Assembly (NCBI GenBank): GCA_021234155.1
Contig: JAJEKV010000019.1
Location: forward strand, 1,821,200 to 1,885,199
Origin: Isoetes taiwanensis
Taxonomy: Eukaryota > Streptophyta > Lycopodiopsida > Isoetales > Isoetaceae
DNA: 64,000 bases
Reading direction: 5' to 3'
Positions 1 through 10,974 of this stretch are shown in pieces (within the stretch, counting starts at the first letter, position 1; each line of letters begins with the position of its first letter). The notes under the pieces were generated by a model. The model was not told the DNA's origin, did no database searches, and saw only the letters and a list, made by a program, of their open reading frames with translations. Position numbers and translations under genes: made by a program.

Positions 1-30
1 TCAACTTCTGAGTCCCCAAAGAAATTAGAG

Positions 31-1350
31 ATGCGGTATCCCAACTATATCTTTGAAGTGCTAATAACAATCTCCAGAGAGAGCAATTCAGTTCTGAAGA
101 GCACGATAGGAGTAAGGCAGGGATGCCCTTTATCCCCCACTCTATTCGGCATTTATATTGATGAACTAGATGATTGGCTACGCCAGAGATCACTAGCAGG
201 GACAAAATTGGGCAGCTACATCCTTCAACTCCTCCTCTATGCCCGGCGATGTAGTTCTAATTGCCAAACAAGAAAAAAGGTATTGCAAGAGCATCTCAAC
301 CACTTAGCGAGACTTGCGGCAAAGAAGATGACCATTAATCATCCAAAGTCTAAAATTATGGTCTTTGGCTCAAGAGAAAGGCCAGATTTCACCTACAGGG
401 GAGAGCTACTGGAAATAGTTGAGTCATATAAATACTTGGGGATTGACATGGCAGCTAACTACAGTTGGAAAATCTGCATTAATAGAAGAGTTTCAGGCGG
501 GAAAGCGGCACTATATAGCATGCTAGCTAAATGCAATAAGGCATCACTCACGGACTGGAATTTGAAGAAGCTTCTCTTCAAAACACTAGTACAGACGGTG
601 GTGCTGTACGGTGCTCCAATCTGGGGTCCAGAGATCTCGGCCAAACTGTGGAAGCAGATTGAAGCGATTCAAAAATCCTTCATAAAGGAAGAACTCGGCA
701 TTAGATCTCAAATCCCTTATCCGATTATGCTTGCTGAAGTAGGCCTGCTACCACTGGAGTTAGAAGGTTTATACCAGGCAATAAACTTCTTTAACAGGGT
801 GAATGCTCAAGATACAACCAGATTATCTCACCATGCTTTGGAGAACTCAGAGTGGAAGAACAAGTTATTAGCTTGGGCTGCTAGATGGGGGGTAACCGCC
901 TGGCCACTTGAGAAAGATGAAATCCGAGCCATGCTAGAGAAGCAAGCAATGCAACACATGTGGGCAAACCCAGGAAAGAGAATGATACAGTACCAGAAAA
1001 ATGTCAATCCCATGATAACAGGTGAAAGCCAACTCTATTTGATAGCTTAATATACCTAAGTCTCGAGATGCCCGCTGGCTAGGTACGTAATGTGGTCTCA
1101 TAAGCTGGAAATTGAGACTGGGAGATGGGCTAAGATACAGGTAGAAGAACGTTTATGTAAAATATGTGAGACGAGACAGATTGAAGACGAAGACCATGTT
1201 TTCACATGCTGCCCGGAATACGCCCACATCAGAGATAGCTTTGGAATTCAAGCTACTGATTTTCTATCTTTGTTACAGATGCCACCAATGGCTTTAGGAC
1301 CCTATATTAGAGCTGTTGATACTCACCGCTCTTTTTTGTTAAAGTTGTAA
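31..1350 (+). pseudogene. LINE (non-LTR retrotransposon) reverse transcriptase, 3' part, degenerate
   Basis: Two adjacent open segments (31-1050, 1090-1350) encode the C-terminal half of a LINE polymerase. The first starts inside the RT domain with the motif VRQGCPLSPTLFGIYIDEL, continues through the thumb region (SYKYLGIDMA) and a post-RT domain. The second carries a cysteine/histidine cluster (LCKICETRQIEDEDHVFTCC), as in LINE C-terminal zinc-binding domains. The catalytic YADD box is not readable in the open frame: it reads YARR, because a base appears inserted near 245 and one lost near 270; the neighbouring frame gives DVVLIAK there. A stop and frame change near 1050-1090 separate the two segments. 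The element is 5' truncated by the window edge or by incomplete reverse transcription. It is a dead copy; the family assignment to LINE is secure, the clade is not. Confidence 0.9.
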
Positions 1351-1404
1351 ATAGCTTGTTCATGTGCTCCATGGTCTTTCGAGGCCCAAGAGAGCATCAG
1401 ACAA

Positions 1405-1425
1405 AATAATAATAATAATAATAAT
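1405..1425 (+). repeat. (AAT)n tail of the LINE
   Basis: Seven AAT units follow the LINE coding segment by about 55 bp. Simple-repeat tails are typical of several LINE clades, so this is taken as the 3' terminus of the element. The hAT relic on the opposite strand starts within about 10 bp of it. Confidence 0.65.
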
Positions 1426-1434
1426 ATTTACTTA

Positions 1435-3296
1435 TTATTGAAAGAGAAAGAATATTATGCACAAAAAGGGTGAGAGAATAGTACATGTCACAAACTTCTG
1501 ATGTTGTTCCCTCAAACGTCTTTGCATATTCATGTCATTTTTTGTGTATCTAGCAAGATACTTATACCAATCATCCATCACTTGATTAGACTCAAGCTGA
1601 TTAGGAGACGAATACAATGGATGAAGCAAGAAAGCAACGGAATGAAGTGGAGAATGCAACATTGAGAACCTTCCCTTCATTCCATCATCATGATCGCGGA
1701 TCATATTCTTCAAAATTGACACTCTTGATGGATCTACCTTATCGATAAGCTTATCTAAAGACTTTACCATAGAACCCATAATCTCGTAAATCAGCCCCAT
1801 CGTTGCACCTTCTCGATCACAAACTTTCAACAAGATTAATAATGGACTTAGAAGGGTAAGAATGTTTCTTGCCTCCTTGAAAAAGCTTCCACTACGCACA
1901 AGCTCATACATCCACACACCTAATAAATTGGATTACAAATATAGATACATAAGCATAGAAATGATATAAACTAAATGTTCAAACTAAATAAGAACATAGT
2001 ACCTTTAGGTGAAGTAGAGTGCTTCCAACTTGCCCATCTAGGATCGGTGACCATACGAATAAGCCCTTGCTCCACATCTTCTCTTGTTAGTTGACGAAGA
2101 GTGATATACATATAAGCAAATCGTGTAGCAGAGGGTTTGATAAGGGCTCGCTTGCAAAACCTACGAAATAATGCAAGACCGCTCTCCTTTCTAGTGATGA
2201 AAGTCACTAGTTTAACAGCATCATTTATAATTGGCTCTACCCAATCCAATCTTCCAATGTCTTCAAATAAAAGATCAAGGCAATGGCAAGCACATCTTGT
2301 GTAGAAGATAGTAGGAAATTCTAGTTCAACCATCTCACCCATTCTTATGCAATTGGAGGCATTATCAGTGATAATTTGGACCACATTCTCTACACCCACT
2401 TCTTCAATGACTTCCTTCATGTGCTTAAACAAGAATTCTCCATCCTTCGTATGACCACTTGCATCTACCGACCTTAAGAAAACCGTACCTTGAATTGAAA
2501 ATGCAATGAAGGAATAAGTGATTTGAAACACAAATAAACATGAAAATGTACAAACTAAATACATAATTCAAAAGAGTTGCAAAATAGAAACTACCTTGAA
2601 TTGACGATGCCATGAAATTGATTAATGGTCGCTTCTTTACATCGGACCACCCATCACTTGTAATAGTAACTCCAAAACGCTTCCATGATGATTTGAGAGG
2701 CTCCAATCTTTCTTTCACATTCCCATATTCTTTGATAAGGTGCTTCTCTTTCAACAAATTATACTTGGGAGGATTATATCCCTCTCCTACCTTACCACTT
2801 TAGCAAAAGCATCTCTATAGAAGCTATTATTTGAGGCATTGTATGGTATAGCGGAGGCATAAAACCATCGTGCAATTGCTTCATCTGCAAGTTTATGCTC
2901 ATTAGCCTTCAAGGCTTTTGAAAGCGGCCCTATTTGAGAGGAGGTATAATTCCCACTTGTAGTTCTAGCATGCTTGCTATTACTTGCAAGATAAGTAGAG
3001 GAAGACCGCACACTAGAATCCATACCATCTTCATCGACATGCTCATAATTTGGATTAATTTGCAACTCTTTCTTGCGCTTGCAATTCATCTCGAGCTTCT
3101 CTATCATGAGTTTGAATTCAGGACTGCATTTGGTACATTTTTTAGGACCTCTCCCTAAGCCCAAGAAGTGGCCTCTAATTTTGTATGGATTTGCTGAGTA
3201 CTCGTGGTCACAATACTTGCACTTTGACCACCAAACACCTTTCCCCTTGTCATACTTACGAATTTTGATAACTTGTTCCCACTCGGGGCTTATCAT
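1435..3296 (-). pseudogene. hAT-superfamily transposase relic (BED zinc finger + DUF659), C-terminus missing
   Basis: The minus-strand reading starts at the ATG at 3296 (MISPEWEQVIKI). It holds a BED-type zinc finger (KCKYCDHEY, then a histidine-bearing GHFLGLG stretch), a linker, and a DUF659 transposase core (GVTITSDGWSDVKKRPLINF; VVQIITDNASNC, with the catalytic-type aspartate; CACHCLDLL). Two short introns are supported by GT-AG ends and restored domain frame: 2489-2594 (joining SSIQ to GTVFLRSVDASG) and 1920-2002 (joining TSPKG to VWMYELV). A frameshift near 2800 breaks the reading between FAKVV and GEGYNPPKY. The C-terminal hAT dimerisation domain is absent: the frame runs to a stop at 1435, next to the LINE tail. 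The element is therefore not autonomous. I saw no TIRs or TSD, and the upstream end is undefined. Confidence 0.88.
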
Positions 3297-3332
3297 CTTA
3301 GTGTAACAACCTAACAAGACAAATATGTTCAC

Positions 3333-4380
3333 ATTTGATGCTCAAAAATAAGAACCTAAATTAGAAAAGTTATTTTTAATGTCTACACTATGCTATATAG
3401 AGAATAATGTCTACACTATGTTTTACATGCATGATTTCATAATCGATGTAAAATATCAGAATTACTTAGTTATCTGAATGTGCTCAATGAATATAAGATA
3501 AGGTTCTGCTGTTCTACGCAAATAAGATGGGGTCAAAGCAAAGAAGACAGTTAAGAATTAGGCCTATCGTCATTCAAAAGATACACTACATGATGGGCAA
3601 TCGACTTTTCAGTAATATAAGAGCTGCTCTTGTGACAAAAGTTATGGATTCCACTTGTTGAGCCCCACAGCAAACATAAAAAGTTGTGATAAAAGTTATG
3701 GATTCCATCTGGCCCCTGAAGATGAGAATATAGGCTGAGGCTCCATGAAATACTGAAGCTCCTGATAGCAACTACAGCTACTCTGTTTATGCTGCAGTGA
3801 ATGCGGGAATTGATATGGTACGTTGGCACTGGTCTAAGAATCCCTTATATTATATCTGATTCGCCCTTTCTAATCAAATACAACCTTCAGGTTATGGTGC
3901 CCTTTGATTATGCTTCCTACATTAGCAGTTTAGAAGCGCTTGTCAATTCAAGAGCCCCTAATAATTTAGGACCTAATACAGAGTAATCAAATACCTGGGA
4001 TTAATTTAGTGCCATGCTTTGTAATCCGAAGACCATCATCTGCTATGCTAAATGCTTGGACAACACATGTTACAGAGAAATAAGAAATAAGAATACAGAG
4101 AGAAAACAAAGAAGACTTTTTGCTCCAGCCAGAATACCTGAAGGAGAAGCAAAATGACAGACTATCGATGCCTTGCTGCTATGAACTTGGATTCTGCCAG
4201 CCAAGCTCTGATCTTTACTGCAGTAGCAGATAAGAAATGACATAAGAATGATTGAAGATAAGCATAAGAAAGAAGAATGACTGGGATGGGAGCTAGCAGA
4301 GTATTCTGCGATTGCATTCTAGCTTAGAAACAAAAAAAAATATAAGCAAGCTTACCCAACCAAGATTCAGCTACGGTTTG
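3333..4380. other. AT-rich stretch without recognisable gene
   Basis: This is the flank upstream of the hAT transposase. Short open frames occur on both strands but none shows a domain or codon pattern I recognise. It may contain the promoter and 5' end of the hAT element. Confidence 0.4.
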
Positions 4381-6313
4381 GTTGTTCTTGCATAAAACAG
4401 AGAGCTGGAATGCTCAGGAGCGGATTTGGCAGCGCCATTGTGCTCCAAAATCGACTGTTCCGGCACTTTTTACGGCCACAGAGCGCAACAATCGAAAAGG
4501 GGGAATTTTTTTTTTTTGGCTTTTATGACCCAATCGACCCAAGGTCGGATTAGTCCGACTCCGACCTAGGTCGGAACAGCTCGGGATTTAGGGCCGATCT
4601 AGGTCGGCCCCAACTATGGCTTCAACAGTAACTGCTTAGCCTTGCTTTGGCCCTTTCAGCCACGCAGACCCCAGCTCGGTTTGGATTTGGTTTCGCCCTT
4701 GCCCAGTAGCTCAATTTCTATAGGAACCAGCATCAAGGAGGATCGGCCGGATCACGGTTTGCCAGGCATCGATTCAGCCCGCCTCTGGCCCCCTTTGTCA
4801 TTCACAACCTACCTTGAATCCGGCGGGGCTTCAGACCAGGTTTAGGATTGTGTTTTGCTTTGTTCAGGTTCATCCCTTGCCCAGCTATTGGCTCTGCTTT
4901 CTTTGTCTTTGCTCTTGGAGGTACTTCTGTTTTGTGGCTCCTATCCTACAGTTTTGCTTCCTTGAAGCTTGGAGCTCCCTTTTGCTCTTATAAGCAGTTC
5001 TGCTCACCCATCCTCTTGCTGCTCCGGTGATTTTTTTCGTCACCTTTAGGTTCGATTTGCACTGGTTCATTGCATCTGCTTCATCCCTCACCATTGGCTC
5101 GTCAGATCAAGCGCATGGCCAGGGAGACCCGTAAAGAAAAGAACCTCGTTAGGCTGCCTGAGCCGGTCTTGAATAGGCCCTATGACCCCGCGATTGCACC
5201 ATATCTTCAGGCATCCCCATCATTTGGGCCTCAACGCCCTATACTGGCACACCCAGACACACCTCGCATTACATAATCCGGCTCCAGATGCATCTTTGGC
5301 TGCGGCCTTGACCGATTGATGCTCGGATCCATTGTCTCGCCTCCAGATTTGTTACCTGGGATCGCGACGTCCAATCGACACTCACACTCCACAGAACATC
5401 GGCTGATTTGCCCTTTGGGAAGTCGGGTCCGGCTTTAGAGATGCTGCTTCTGATGCTAGAGCCGGTTCAACAAGCAAAGACTTGGGCAGTTGCTACACCC
5501 GCACCTCCCACGGGGTTGGCATCCGAGCATGTGGATGTTACGCCCCGGGCCGGTGATACCGCGACCTATGCCCACACGGAATCGTCATCCGAGGATTGTT
5601 TGCCTCCACCGAGGTCCCGCTTTGCCCCTCGACAGCTACGTGGGCAAGCACCCGTTAGCCCCTAACCTACGCGTTGTGGGCTTGGAGGAAGCGTGGCGAC
5701 ACTCCCAGGACGGAAATTTCAGGGGAGGTGACTCGTTTCTTTGCCGAGGTGATGCACATAAAGGCGGATGGCATTCTTCGGATCGTCGAGTGGGGCGGCC
5801 GCGGCGCCCCGATCATTTTGGGTCGTGGGTTCGGGGGATGCTTTGTCGGTACGCATCCTCCGCCATGGCAATCACTTGCAAGGGACCTCCTTCTGTTCGG
5901 GAAGACCTTTTGTGCTCGCCGGCCGGAAGGATGAATTATGTCGAATTGAGGCTCGCTCGCACGCTTGCCGGAAGTGGGCCGTGTATAGAAAGCGGCGGGC
6001 TATCATTCGGGATCACTGGCCACTTGATCCATGGGCAGTGTCTGTGTAGTTGATTTGACTCCGAGATTTGCTTGGGCTTATGCCCTTTTGTTTTATTCTA
6101 GTATTGTGATTTGCTACGGGGCATAGTCCCCCGAGTTCTGTGTACTGGGGCTAGTCCCCACGTTTGATTTTGGCTTCGGCCTTTTTGGTTTGGTCACGGG
6201 GCTTGGTCCCCGAGTTTCAGTCTGGGCTTTTGCCCTATCTTTTGTATTAGGTCCCATAACCCGATTGGGTTCCGCGGACGTTAAAAATTTCTTCTTTCCT
6301 TCCTTCCTTCCTT
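4380..6313. other. Unclassified GC-richer block, possible retroelement remnant
   Basis: Base composition is visibly more GC-rich than both flanks. A palindromic CCGACCTAGGTCGG-type motif lies near 4560-4575. Several overlapping open frames on the plus strand (5070-5276, 5408-5665, 5490-6053, 5674-5934) are proline/arginine rich and match no domain I know. The 3' portion (6074-6235) holds a cluster of short hairpins and the block ends in a (TTCC)n tract at about 6296-6313, immediately before the duplicated LRR segment. A terminal repeat or non-coding end of a retroelement is possible, but I found no second copy, primer site or polymerase to prove it. Confidence 0.35.
6074..6235. repeat. Cluster of six short GC hairpins
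   Basis: Within 160 bp there are three GGGG(N4-6)CCCC stem-loops (6118-6132, 6147-6159, 6198-6211), two GGGC-TTAT/TTTT-GCCC stems (6074-6085, 6224-6235) and one GGCTTCGGCC (about 6172-6181). They are evenly spread and follow a repeating grammar in which a G-rich arm and a C-rich arm flank a short T-rich or mixed loop. The role is unknown. Confidence 0.6.
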
Positions 6314-7266
6314 AAAACTTCTTGCACTGTTATTCCTTACACACTAACACATATTACTATTGACATCCTGAGTTATCAGGGGAACTATTTTTTTGGCATA
6401 GGTGGCACACATTTGCTAGTGAAAACTTGAAAGGAAAAAGGAGGACAATCATTAGTGGCTTCAATGAATGAAATAACACTGGCAATAATTATTTACAATC
6501 TATTATTATTCTCAAGTTCAAAAAGTTTTGCGAGGTTTCCAATATGTAGATATTAGAGATCTTCTTAGGTGATCTAGTAAGTATTGGATTTGTGTTGAAG
6601 TTACCATTTCTCTTTGTAGTGTACATGACTTAAGCAACATAGGATGAAATCAAAAGTATACTTTCCTCTTAGATGTTTACAATCTAAAAGAAAGGTAATT
6701 GCAATCATTGTATTCGCGATATGTTTTACTGGCATTCAAAATGTGTGCAAGAAATCAAATTGAGTTGAGTGTGATATGTGTTTGGAACAGTCACATTGCT
6801 TACATATAAAAGTAGAAGCAAGCAGGTTATTTGCAATATGTTTTGTTGTTCAAAATCTTTGGAGAAATCAAATGACTGTAATATGTGTTTGCAAGAATTA
6901 CATTGCTTGAGATAAAAAAAAATAGAAGCAAGCAGTTCGCTAATCCATGCAATTGGAATCTACGGAGCTTTATTTTTGTTTTTCAAAACTACTTGCCGTA
7001 AGGTTTAGAATCGTTACAGAGCTTTTGCTTTTCAGAAGTACTTGCGATAAGGTTGGGACATTCACAAACTACAGGGGTCAGGGACCGCTAAGGAGTGCGT
7101 ACGATTTAGGATTCTGTGTATGCTAGCTAAACTCTAGAATAAGATTTATCTACTATGCACATTTAAGTGCATTGTTTTAGACTTGAGACAAATGGGCCAT
7201 GGGGCTCAAGCCCATCTTAAAACTGTAGATTGAATTTTATTTTCGTTGCATTACATAGGTAACCTG

Positions 7267-9577
7267 CTACCCGCAGGCCGGAAGAGGAGTGCCACATAGC
7301 CCATTGTTATTTGCAAATGCAGATACTGGAAAGCTATTCAGCACACCTCCTTGAGGTATTTGTCCACTCAAGTGGTTGTTTGATACATTGAAACTTGTCA
7401 ATTGAGTCAAGTTCACAAATGAGGCTGGTATTTCTCCATAGAACTGATTTCTAGACAAGTCCAATGTCTGAAATTCATCCATCCTTATGCCTATAAAACC
7501 TGGTATCTTTCCTTTGATCTTGTTTCCTGCCAAAGATAAGTACTGCAAAGGGCTGAAAGCATCTGCACCAGCATCTAGTCGATCTCCAGTATATTCTATG
7601 CTCGTGAACTCGTTCTCCGATAAATCTATTGTGGACACAAAACCTTGATCTACAGACCAATCTACAGTGAAATTAAATCTGATGGTGCCCTGCAACTTGT
7701 TGCCATGAAGGTCAAGGAAGGAAGAAGGAGGTATCATAGCAATTTCAGATACAAACTGATTATTTGAGAGATTTATAGACTGTATTGCCTTTGATGCATT
7801 CACTATCCATGCTGGGATTTTTCCTGTAAGCTGGTTATTTTGAAGGAACAAAGTATATAAGTTAGCAGGTGCTGATATCATGTCTGGAAGAGGACCACTT
7901 AGCTTGTTGTCCGATATGATCATGCTAGACAAGCTGGATAATTTGCCAAAAGATGCTGGAATGCTGCCAGTGAGACTGTTGTTTGAGAGATCTAGTCCAT
8001 CCAAGCTACGAAGATTACCAATCTCTGCTGGTATTTGACCTGAAAGTTGATTGGACGGCATGTTCAAAGATGTGAGATTTTGAAGCTTACCTAATTCTGA
8101 AGGAATATTTCCAGTTAGCTTATTGTTCCCCAGATAAATATTGGTCAGTTTTGCCAGGTTACCTAGGCCTTTTGGAATTCCACCTGAGAAAGAGTTGTAG
8201 GAGAGATCCACACTTTCTAACTGAGAACATCTTCCAATAGAATCAGGAATATTGCCACTCATTCCAGTGCTAACTATTGATAAAGTTTTTAACTTGGTGA
8301 GTCTACCAAGGTCAGGTAAACTTCCTGCCAGATTTTTTGAGCCAGTGATTTGTAGGATCTCCAAGTTATATAAATTGGTAAAGCTTCTCGGAAAGCTGCC
8401 AGTTAAGTTTAAGCTTTCAAACGTGATTTCACGGAGATTAGCCAAGTTACCAAAAGACTCAGGTATTACACCACCTAGAGTACCACTGAGACGAAGATAT
8501 TGCAGATCTGATAATTCACCAAGCCATGAAGGAACAGAGCCTACAAAACTATTTCCTCCTCCCAGATCTAACATCTGCAGCTTGGAAAGCTTAGAAAGAG
8601 AGGAGGGTATTTCTCCATTTAGTGAGCATCTGTCAAGACTAAGTTCTATCAAATTTGAAAGACCTCCAAAACATGCTGAAACACTTCCTGTTAAATGTTG
8701 GTTACCACCAAGATTTAAGTACTGAAGCTTTGTCAGATTACAAAGCTGAGCGGGGATTCTTTGGCCAAAATTGTTCCCACTTAAGTCAAGATGGATTAGA
8801 TTAGAGAGTTTACCAAGCTGCTCAGGGATCTTCCCATTCAAAGCCTGGAATGAAAGATCAAGGTAAGTTAACTTTGACAAATCGGCTAAACAGCGTGGTA
8901 TGACACCAGAAACAGAGGTAGATGACATAGATATGTAGTTCAGATTCTTAAGGCGACATAGAACGTCTAGATTTCCTTCTAAATCCTCATTTCTTCCCAA
9001 GTCTAGAGCCTCGAGCTTAGTGAAATTGCCCAATTCTGGTGGTAGAGAATTCCAAATGTTACTGGATCTGAGATAAAGGAATCTAAGCTGTGGAAGTTGA
9101 GTCAGTGCAACTGGGAAGCTTTGAGATAATCTAATAGTTGATAGATTGAGGAGCTGCAAAGATTGGAGGCGCGGAAGGTATTTTGTGACTGGATTGAAAT
9201 TTACAGAAAAATCCACTTTCAATCTGGATGAAGAAAATGCCATATTCAAGGCAACCACATTACCTAGGCTGTTAAACAAAGGAGCCCAAGAAATATAAAG
9301 GGTCAAAAACATGGACAGTGAAACAGCACAAGGTTATAACAATATATAGACAGTGAATGTACCTGTTGCAAGTAATCCCATTCCAATGACAGCAATCTAC
9401 AGTCTTGTTCCAAGAGGGAAGTGGTTTACCATTCTCTGTTTTAAGACCGGATTTGAAGCCTAGGAGGGCATTCCTGTCTGCTTTGCTACAGGACCTGATT
9501 GCAGCATTGGCCGTTGGAAGATACAACAGAAACAAAAGTTGTAAGAAAGCAAGCAATTGCTTGATCTGACGATCCAT
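7267..9577 (-). CDS. Secreted leucine-rich-repeat protein (LRR receptor-like ectodomain), two exons
   Basis: Coding sequence is complement(7267-9268, 9363-9577), 738 residues. The intron 9269-9362 (94 bp, GT-AG) joins GITCN to SLGNVVALNM in frame. Residues 1-26 form a signal peptide (hydrophobic LLAFLQLLFLLYL). An LRR N-cap follows (CSKADRNALLGFK, DCCHWNGITC). Roughly twenty plant-type repeats of about 24 residues come next, with the LxGxIPxxLGxLxxL signature (e.g. LDLSYNSFSGGIPKGLGNL). The C-cap ends NGLCGTPLPACG and is followed directly by a stop. Plant LRR receptor kinases and receptor-like proteins usually continue from this cap into an acidic/transmembrane segment; here there is none and no kinase. 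The product is predicted to be an apoplastic LRR protein, or a truncated receptor. The frame is intact, unlike the copy at 61484-63765. The specific ligand or role cannot be inferred. Confidence 0.88.
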
Positions 9578-9618
9578 TGCCGGATCAGATTGAAGAAAAT
9601 GTGTATACAAGACCTGGA

Positions 9619-9625
9619 TTTTATA
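9619..9625 (-). promoter_or_regulatory. TATA box of the LRR gene
   Basis: TATAAAA on the minus strand (context CCCTATAAAATCC) lies about 42 bp upstream of the ATG at 9577, so the 5' leader would be very short. The same element with the same spacing is preserved upstream of the second copy at 63807-63813. Confidence 0.5.
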
Positions 9626-9664
9626 GGGCTAGGAAAGGCGAAGCTTAGCTGTCGCCCACCATGT

Positions 9665-10760
9665 AATGTAGAATCAAACAAAAAAAGTCTTATTTCATAC
9701 CTGCAACTTCCGGCTAATTAGAACCCGATTTGCATGCTGGGCGCAAGAATGAAACAAACACCCTGTTTACATAGCGCCTAGGGAATGGAGGAGGCCGCCG
9801 ATAAACATTGACTTTAGATGGTCTCAAACATATTGAAACATATTGCATGTGGCTACGTGTATCCGTAATACATTGTCGCCACGCTTGCGTCTTTAAAACT
9901 GCAACAATCTGATGGTAAGGTTCCAAAAAATCTTTCTAAATTTTTTCAAATCTTGGGAAAGCATTTCAAATGCACTTCAACAATCTTTTCATGAATTAAC
10001 ATGTGACTAGCTATCTGACTAGTGATTCGATTTGCTGTGAAGTCTGCAGTTCTCATCGCTTCCTGATAATGGCTATCAAAAACATTTAAGCGGTTGGTCA
10101 TTAGCATAGATCCCTAGACTAGAACCCCGCTTTGATACCAAATTGATGCAAACTAGAAGAAATAACCTCAACCTTAAGCAAAGAAGTATCCTAAATTATA
10201 ATGTTATGCTGTGTTGAATCCAGCCCTAGATCCGACCGCTAGGATTCGATGAGCAGATCAGAGGGACCAATTTTGTTGAACAGGAAGGAAAGAATGCATT
10301 CATCTACGAGTTCGAGTTCGAGTTCCTATGTCAGAGCCAGGTTCATGGGTTCCAGTTAGGCTGATCTATGTAGGCTTATTAGGGTATAGAAGTTGTCTAT
10401 GTAGGCTTATTAGGGTTCAAGCTCAAGCTCTTGCCTCTTAGTTCAGAAGCACGATGACGCTGGAGGTGGGCGGCTAACATAAGGAAATGAATCTTCGTAA
10501 GAGTCTTAATAGGCTGCTAAAATACAAGAAGCAGTTGTATTTCCTTCCAACAAGCTTCTCGAACCGTGGCATACCATCACTAATCAGCTAAATGTGCCAG
10601 CCTCTTAGGCCTTTCAAAGATCATCAGCACACGGTAAGTTTACATGTACTTGCATTGCATCTCTAATGCTCTGCGTCCATGCTGTTTAGTGTAGATTTTA
10701 TACACAGAAATGTGCATTTACATAACAAAAGTGAACATTTGAATAGGGTGCATTGCATTT
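9665..10760. other. Non-genic stretch with a possible LTR-retrotransposon primer site
   Basis: No gene is recognised. Around 10130-10145 the minus strand reads TTTGGTATCAAAGC, close to the initiator-Met-tRNA primer-binding sites of plant LTR elements (compare TGGTATCAGAGC in the Copia element of this window). A GAGTTC triplication (10309-10324) and a repeated TCTATGTAGGCTTATTAGGG (about 10365 and 10398) lie upstream of it. I could not pair LTRs, so this is at most a decayed remnant. Confidence 0.35.
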
Positions 10761-10763
10761 AAG

Positions 10764-10974
10764 ATTGATGGAGGGTCGATAGTTCAAGAAATTAAGCTAA
10801 ATATTACCAAAGAAGTATGTGCAATGCATGACAGCAAGGGAGTTGTTCCAAGGTTGGCTGTGATACAAGTTGGAAATCACCTTCAATCTCAAGCATACCA
10901 TCAGAGTATTGAGCGCTCCTGTAAAGAAGTTGGAATTAAATTTAGTGACCATGTTTGTACTTTGTTGTTCTAGA
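10764..10974 (+). pseudogene. FolD-like (methylene-THF dehydrogenase/cyclohydrolase) exon relic
   Basis: The plus-strand frame reads IDGGSIVQEIKLNITKEV, then GVVPRLAVIQVGNHLQSQAY and CKEVGIKFSD. This matches the N-terminal catalytic domain of bifunctional FolD enzymes in order and spacing (xDGxxIAxxI...GxVPxLAVxxVGxxxxSxxYxxxKxxACxExGI). In the family the conserved YxxxK pair supplies the catalytic lysine; here the tyrosine is followed by HQSI, so the lysine is lost. The frame closes at a stop shortly after (10972-10974), and I found no convincing later exons (NAD(P)-binding half, PGGVGP motif) downstream. It is most likely a gene fragment or retro/Helitron-captured exon. A diverged terminal exon of a larger gene cannot be fully excluded. 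Confidence 0.62.

Larger units (their letters stand above)
6315..9664. repeat. Duplicated segment, copy 1 (partner 60462-63853)
   Basis: About 3.35 kb aligns end to end, in direct orientation, with 60462-63853. The shared part covers about 1 kb of sequence beyond the stop codon of the LRR gene, the complete two-exon gene, and its TATA region. Homology stops on the gene's 5' side at CGCCCACCATGTA (9664) and on its 3' side just after the (TTCC)n tract. Copy 2 lacks about 55 bp corresponding to about 7210-7262 and has small insertions. Confidence 0.9.

Noticed and set aside
5490-6053. 187-codon plus-strand frame in the GC-rich block
   Set aside because: It overlaps other equally long frames, the composition is compositional rather than domain-like, and no motif could be identified.
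8252-8725. 157-codon plus-strand frame across the LRR gene
   Set aside because: Antisense shadow of the repeats; it has no features of its own.
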